From Dysgonamonadaceae bacterium (lineage in GTDB: Bacteria; Bacteroidota; Bacteroidia; Bacteroidales; Azobacteroidaceae): a stretch of 9,008 nt of DNA. The notes beneath the pieces are model-generated. The model was not told the DNA's origin, ran no database searches, and was given only the letters and a program-made list of their open reading frames with translations. Below, one piece after another: positions 5,583 to 9,008 of this stretch. The stretch lies in the NCBI GenBank assembly GCA_031255425.1, contig JAIRSN010000253.1, positions 1-9,008 of the forward strand, read 5' to 3'. Every line of letters starts with the position of its first letter. Within the stretch, counting starts at the first letter, position 1. The position numbers were made by a program, and so were the translations under genes.

Positions 5583-6743
5583 TCAAAACGAATTCAAATA
5601 GCCTGCCAGGTTTCCCTCCAGCTGTTCGTAATCTTCGATTCGCTGTACGATTTCGCCTTCCTTGCTCAGGATAAATGCCGTAGGAATCCGGGCAACATTG
5701 TATTTCCGGACAATGGGCGAATAAACGGATTGCGCGTCAAACACACAAATCCAGGGCAGGCTCGCCGCGGCATTTTTCCAGAAATGTTCATCGGGATCCA
5801 ATGCGACCTGGTATATTTCCAGCCCTTTCGCCCTGTATTTGTCGTACAATTCCGCCAGTTGCAAATTATGCAAAGGCGATTCTTTTATTGCGTAGGCTGT
5901 AAAATCAATCAGCGTTGTTTTCCCCCGGCATACATCCGACAGGCGGATTTCCTTTCCGTCGATAGAAGGAAGGGAAATGTCGAACAGGGTTTTAAAGTCT
6001 CCTTCGGTGACTTCGATCGGGCGTTCTTTCCGCGTCGCCGACCGTGCGGTTGCAAACAGGTTTTTCAACTGAAGGGCGCGGAGCGATTCCGGATACGCCG
6101 TGTTCCATGCATTGGCAACGGCGCCGAAAAGTTTCTGATCGTCCTTGTCGTAAATATCGAAAATCATTTGGTTATTGATCTGCTGAAACAGGGCGAAATA
6201 GGATGAAGTCGCCAGGAAATCGGAAACGATGTATTCCTTTGCCCTTGCCTTGTAACGGTCGATAACCGCACGGGTTTCGCTTTGATAACGATCGAGGGAG
6301 AGTTCTCCGGCTTCGTATTTTTTCTGCAATTCATTATACCGTTGGCTTGTATTCAGTTGCAAAAGCGTCAATTCTTTTATTTTTTGGGATTCGGCGGTGT
6401 CGCCTTCCAGCGTGTAGTTTTGGGCGAAATGAGCGCCGTCGGCGTGGATGCTTATCCTTTCCGTGCTGTCGATGGCGAAATGGATGATTTGATTTCCCCA
6501 GCGCAAACGGTAAAAATCGGGAACGTCCGGCCGGCGGTATCGAAAGGCAAAAGCGCCGGATTCCAACCCGGTCGAGTCAAGTACCGTGATTTTAGAAGTT
6601 CCGATATTTTCCAGGTAAAGCATCTTGCCGGTATCCTCGCCCGTAATCATTCCGCAAACAGTAAATTCCTGATTTTTATTTCCACACGATGTAAAAAGAA
6701 GAAGCAAAAGGCAGAAAACGCTGTGAATAATCCGTTTTTTCAT
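5583..6743 (-). CDS. Lipoprotein with DUF4369-like N-terminus and CxxC-less thioredoxin (TlpA-like) domain
   Basis: Predicted periplasm-facing lipoprotein of 386 residues. The signal peptide ends in the lipobox FTSC (C20). Residues about 25-115 resemble the DUF4369 beta-sandwich found before TlpA-like domains in Bacteroidales (FTVCGMITGEDTGKMLYLEN; ESGAFAFRYRRPDVPDFYRL). A helical linker spans about 117-240. A thioredoxin-like domain spans about 253-386, with DISLPSIDGKEIRLSDVCRG, the core strand TTLIDFTAY, EIYQVALDPD and the cis-Pro loop ARIPTAFI. Where the redox CxxC normally follows IDFxA, the sequence reads IDFTAYAIKESPLHN, with no cysteine. The only cysteines are C20, C30, C272 and C333, none forming a CxxC. 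It is therefore unlikely to be a classical thiol-disulfide oxidoreductase; a binding or structural role is possible but unknown. It is transcribed away from pnp and precedes greA on the same strand. Confidence 0.85.
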   Translation of the reverse strand: MKKRIIHSVFCLLLLLFTSCGNKNQEFTVCGMITGEDTGKMLYLENIGTSKITVLDSTGLESGAFAFRYRRPDVPDFYRLRWGNQIIHFAIDSTERISIHADGAHFAQNYTLEGDTAESQKIKELTLLQLNTSQRYNELQKKYEAGELSLDRYQSETRAVIDRYKARAKEYIVSDFLATSSYFALFQQINNQMIFDIYDKDDQKLFGAVANAWNTAYPESLRALQLKNLFATARSATRKERPIEVTEGDFKTLFDISLPSIDGKEIRLSDVCRGKTTLIDFTAYAIKESPLHNLQLAELYDKYRAKGLEIYQVALDPDEHFWKNAAASLPWICVFDAQSVYSPIVRKYNVARIPTAFILSKEGEIVQRIEDYEQLEGNLAGYLNSF

Positions 6744-6768
6744 ACGATAATAATTGAAAATTAATTTG

Positions 6769-6776
6769 CAAAGGTA
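6769..6776 (-). promoter_or_regulatory. Candidate promoter -7 box of the TlpA-like lipoprotein gene
   Basis: The - strand reads TACCTTTG, an exact TAnnTTTG match 25 bp before the ATG at 6743, which would give a leader of about 20 nt. No clear -33 TTTG lies 19-21 bp upstream. The box lies opposite the pnp -7 box within a nearly symmetrical arrangement. Confidence 0.55.
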
Positions 6777-6798
6777 AGCTATTTTGTTAATTTTTAGT

Positions 6799-6806
6799 TA
6801 TCTTTG
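6799..6806 (+). promoter_or_regulatory. Candidate promoter -7 box of pnp
   Basis: TATCTTTG is an exact TAnnTTTG match 36 bp before the pnp ATG, predicting a leader of about 30 nt. A TTTTG at 6782-6786 is too close (12 bp) to be a standard -33 element, so the upstream half is weak. Confidence 0.55.
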
Positions 6807-6842
6807 CCGGAATTTAAAAGAGAAAAAAATTAAAGAAGATTT

Positions 6843-9008
6843 ATGATTAATCCTATTGTTAAAACAATTGAATTGTGCGATGGACGCACAATTACATTAG
6901 AGACAGGAAAATTGGCGAAGCAAGCCGATGGAGCGGTGGTATTGAAAATGAACAATACAATGATATTGGCTACGGTTACCGCAGCGAAAGATGCAAATCC
7001 GGGAGTCGATTTCATGCCCCTGCAAGTCGAGTACAAAGAGAAATTTTCTGCTTTCGGTCGTTTTCCCGGAGGTTTTATGCGGAGGGAAGGCAGGCCGTCT
7101 GATTACGAAATCCTGACCGACCGTTTGATAGACCGTGCGTTACGCCCGCTGTTCCCGGACGATTTCCATGCGGAAGTTTTTGTGAACATCATCCTTTTTT
7201 CCACCGACGGCGAAGATATTCCGGATGCTTTAACCGGTTTGGCGGCGTCTGCGGCATTGGCGGTTTCCACGATTCCGTTCAACGGTCCGCTTGCGGAAGT
7301 GCGTGTCGCCCGTGTCGACGGCGAGTTTAAAATCAATCCCACAGTCAAGGAATTGAAACGAGCCGATATGGACATTATGGTGGGCGCGACGATCGACAAT
7401 ATTATGATGGTAGAAGGCGAAATGAAAGAGGTTTCCGAAGCGGAACTGCTGGACGCCATCAAATATGCGCACGAAACGATTAAAACAATGTGCCGGGCTC
7501 AAATCGAATTTATGGAAGAAGTCGGCACGACCGTCAAGCGTGAATACTGCCACGAAGTAAATGATGAAGAGTTGCGGAAAGACGTTAAAGAAAAACTCTA
7601 TGATAAGGTATATGCCATCGCCAGAGCGGGAAAACCGAAACAGGAACGCAGCGATGCTTTCCGCGAAGTAGTAGACGAATACAAGGCGCAATTTGCCGAA
7701 GAAGATCTTACGGATGAAAAAGCCGCTTTGATTGACCGCTATTACCACGATGTGGAAAAAGAAGCCATGCGCCGTTGCATCCTGGACGAAGGAATCCGCT
7801 TGGATGGCCGCAAAACAACAGAGATCCGTCCTATCTGGTCGGAAGCCGATTTTATTCCGGGTCCTCACGGTTCGGCACTTTTCACCCGGGGCGAAACGCA
7901 AGCCCTGGCAACGGTGACCCTGGGTACCAAACTGGACGAGAAAATCATTGATGATGTGTTGAACAACGAGAAAGAACGCTTCCTGTTGCATTATAATTTT
8001 CCTCCTTTCGCAACCGGAGACGCCCGTCCGCAACGCTCCGTCGGCCGCCGCGAAATCGGTCACGGCAATCTGGCTCACAGGGCATTAAAACCGATGATTC
8101 CCGAAAACTATCCGTATGTGATCCGCATTGTATCCGATATTTTGGAATCCAACGGTTCGTCCTCGATGGCAACCGTTTGTGCCGGAACGCTTTCGTTGAT
8201 GGATGCCGGCGTACAGATCAAAAAACCGGTTTCGGGTATTGCGATGGGCTTGATTTCCGAAAACAAGGGCGCCAAATATGCGGTCCTTTCCGACATTCTG
8301 GGCGACGAAGATCACCTGGGAGATATGGATTTCAAGGTGACCGGAACGCGCGACGGAATCACTGCGACGCAAATGGACATCAAGGTAGACGGACTTTCGT
8401 ACGAGATTCTCGAAACAGCGCTGGCTCAGGCAAAACAAGGCCGCGAACATATTCTGGGTAAGATGATGGAAACGCTTTCCGAACCGCGCGCAGATTTGAA
8501 AGAACATGCTCCGAGAATCGAGGTGATAATTATTCCGAAAGACTTTATCGGTGCGGTCATTGGGCCGGGCGGAAAGATTATTCAGAAAATGCAGGAAGAT
8601 ACCGGCACCGTCATTACCATCGAAGAGATTGAAGATACCGACAAGGACGGCTTGCGCAAAATGGTCGGCCGCGTAGAGGTAGCCGGCACCGGCAGCGAGT
8701 CAATTAAATCGGCAATGGACAAAATCAAAGCCATTATTGCCGTTCCGGAAGTCGGAGAAGTATATGAAGGCCGGGTTTGTTCTATTATGCCCTACGGCGC
8801 TTTTGTAGAGTTCCTTCCGGGAAAAGACGGGCTGTTGCATATTTCCGAAATTGACTGGACGCGGTTGAATTCCGTAGAAGAAGCCGGTATAAAAGAAGGC
8901 GATATGGTTCAGGTGAAACTGATAGACATTGACCCGAAATCCGGAAAGTTCAAACTCTCCCGTAAAGTATTGTTGCCCCGTCCGGAAAGACCCGATCGCC
9001 GGAACAAA
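6843..9008 (+). CDS. pnp: Polyribonucleotide nucleotidyltransferase (PNPase), 3' end beyond the window
   Basis: Phosphorolytic 3'-to-5' exoribonuclease of RNA decay, working as a trimer in the cytoplasm. The window holds 722 codons with no stop, so only a C-terminal tail is missing. Domains in order: first RNase PH core (about 1-145, with [19 protein letters not shown] and [10 protein letters not shown]); the helical linker domain (about 240-310); second RNase PH core (about 315-545) with [28 protein letters not shown] and the catalytic metal-binding segment [14 protein letters not shown], where D488 and D494 correspond to E. coli D486 and D492; a KH domain (about 555-620) with the GxxG loop IGPGGK (573-578); and an S1 domain (about 636-708) with [23 protein letters not shown] at 6843 starts [11 protein letters not shown], as expected. 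The leader is purine-rich (AAAGAAG) with no strong Shine-Dalgarno sequence. rpsO, the usual upstream neighbour in many other bacteria, is absent; instead the lipoprotein gene diverges. Confidence 0.97.
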   Translation, partial: MINPIVKTIELCDGRTITLETGKLAKQADGAVVLKMNNTMILATVTAAKDANPGVDFMPLQVEYKEKFSAFGRFPGGFMRREGRPSDYEILTDRLIDRALRPLFPDDFHAEVFVNIILFSTDGEDIPDALTGLAASAALAVSTIPFNGPLAEVRVARVDGEFKINPTVKELKRADMDIMVGATIDNIMMVEGEMKEVSEAELLDAIKYAHETIKTMCRAQIEFMEEVGTTVKREYCHEVNDEELRKDVKEKLYDKVYAIARAGKPKQERSDAFREVVDEYKAQFAEEDLTDEKAALIDRYYHDVEKEAMRRCILDEGIRLDGRKTTEIRPIWSEADFIPGPHGSALFTRGETQALATVTLGTKLDEKIIDDVLNNEKERFLLHYNFPPFATGDARPQRSVGRREIGHGNLAHRALKPMIPENYPYVIRIVSDILESNGSSSMATVCAGTLSLMDAGVQIKKPVSGIAMGLISENKGAKYAVLSDILGDEDHLGDMDFKVTGTRDGITATQMDIKVDGLSYEILETALAQAKQGREHILGKMMETLSEPRADLKEHAPRIEVIIIPKDFIGAVIGPGGKIIQKMQEDTGTVITIEEIEDTDKDGLRKMVGRVEVAGTGSESIKSAMDKIKAIIAVPEVGEVYEGRVCSIMPYGAFVEFLPGKDGLLHISEIDWTRLNSVEEAGIKEGDMVQVKLIDIDPKSGKFKLSRKVLLPRPERPDRRNK

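Noticed and set aside
7230..8078. Antisense open frame (282 codons) on the - strand inside pnp
   Set aside because: Shadow of pnp, whose RNase PH motifs run through the same interval on the + strand. The peptide is low-complexity-like and has no recognised family.

Overview
The window looks like a piece of chromosome from a member of the Bacteroidales (Bacteroidota), probably uncultured or gut-associated. Four signs point there: several near-perfect Bacteroidota sigma-ABfr -7 boxes (TAnnTTTG), start codons without clear Shine-Dalgarno sequences but preceded by A-rich leaders, a GldB-type lipoprotein, and a DUF4369/TlpA-like lipoprotein. All recognisable genes are ordinary chromosomal genes. 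I see no transposase, phage gene, CRISPR array, tRNA or rRNA.

Left part (1-542): this stretch is AT-rich and mostly non-coding. It begins inside a 42-bp tandem repeat, each full unit carrying an 18-bp perfect palindrome. An intrinsic terminator-like hairpin follows near 320-345, and its 3' arm is repeated in inverted orientation about 100 bp further on. Next come a -7 box and the GTG start of glgB. Carbohydrate pair (543-3544, + strand): glgB (glycogen branching enzyme of the eukaryotic-like GH13 type) is followed 20 bp later by manA (short class I mannose-6-phosphate isomerase), probably as one transcript. Both appear to start with GTG.

Middle (3546-5400, - strand): greA, a HIT-family gene and a gldB-like lipoprotein gene form a tight operon. 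Each junction is a 4-nt ATGA overlap. The operon converges on manA with one base between the stop codons. Upstream of greA is a strong promoter match followed by a hairpin with a T-run in the leader, which is the most interesting regulatory layout here. Next (5583-6743, - strand) is a lipoprotein with an N-terminal DUF4369-like region and a C-terminal thioredoxin fold that has lost its CxxC motif.

Right part (6843-9008, + strand): pnp (polynucleotide phosphorylase) is transcribed divergently from the lipoprotein gene and is cut off by the window edge inside its C-terminal tail, after the S1 domain. Two -7 boxes of opposite orientation face outward in the 99-bp gap between the two genes.

Functionally the window mixes glycogen and sugar-phosphate metabolism (glgB, manA), the transcription and RNA machinery (greA, pnp), a small nucleotide-binding hydrolase (HIT) and two envelope lipoproteins. 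I found no convincing undescribed defence or mobile system. The points worth following up are the left-edge palindromic repeat array, the possible greA leader attenuator and the cysteine-less thioredoxin lipoprotein.
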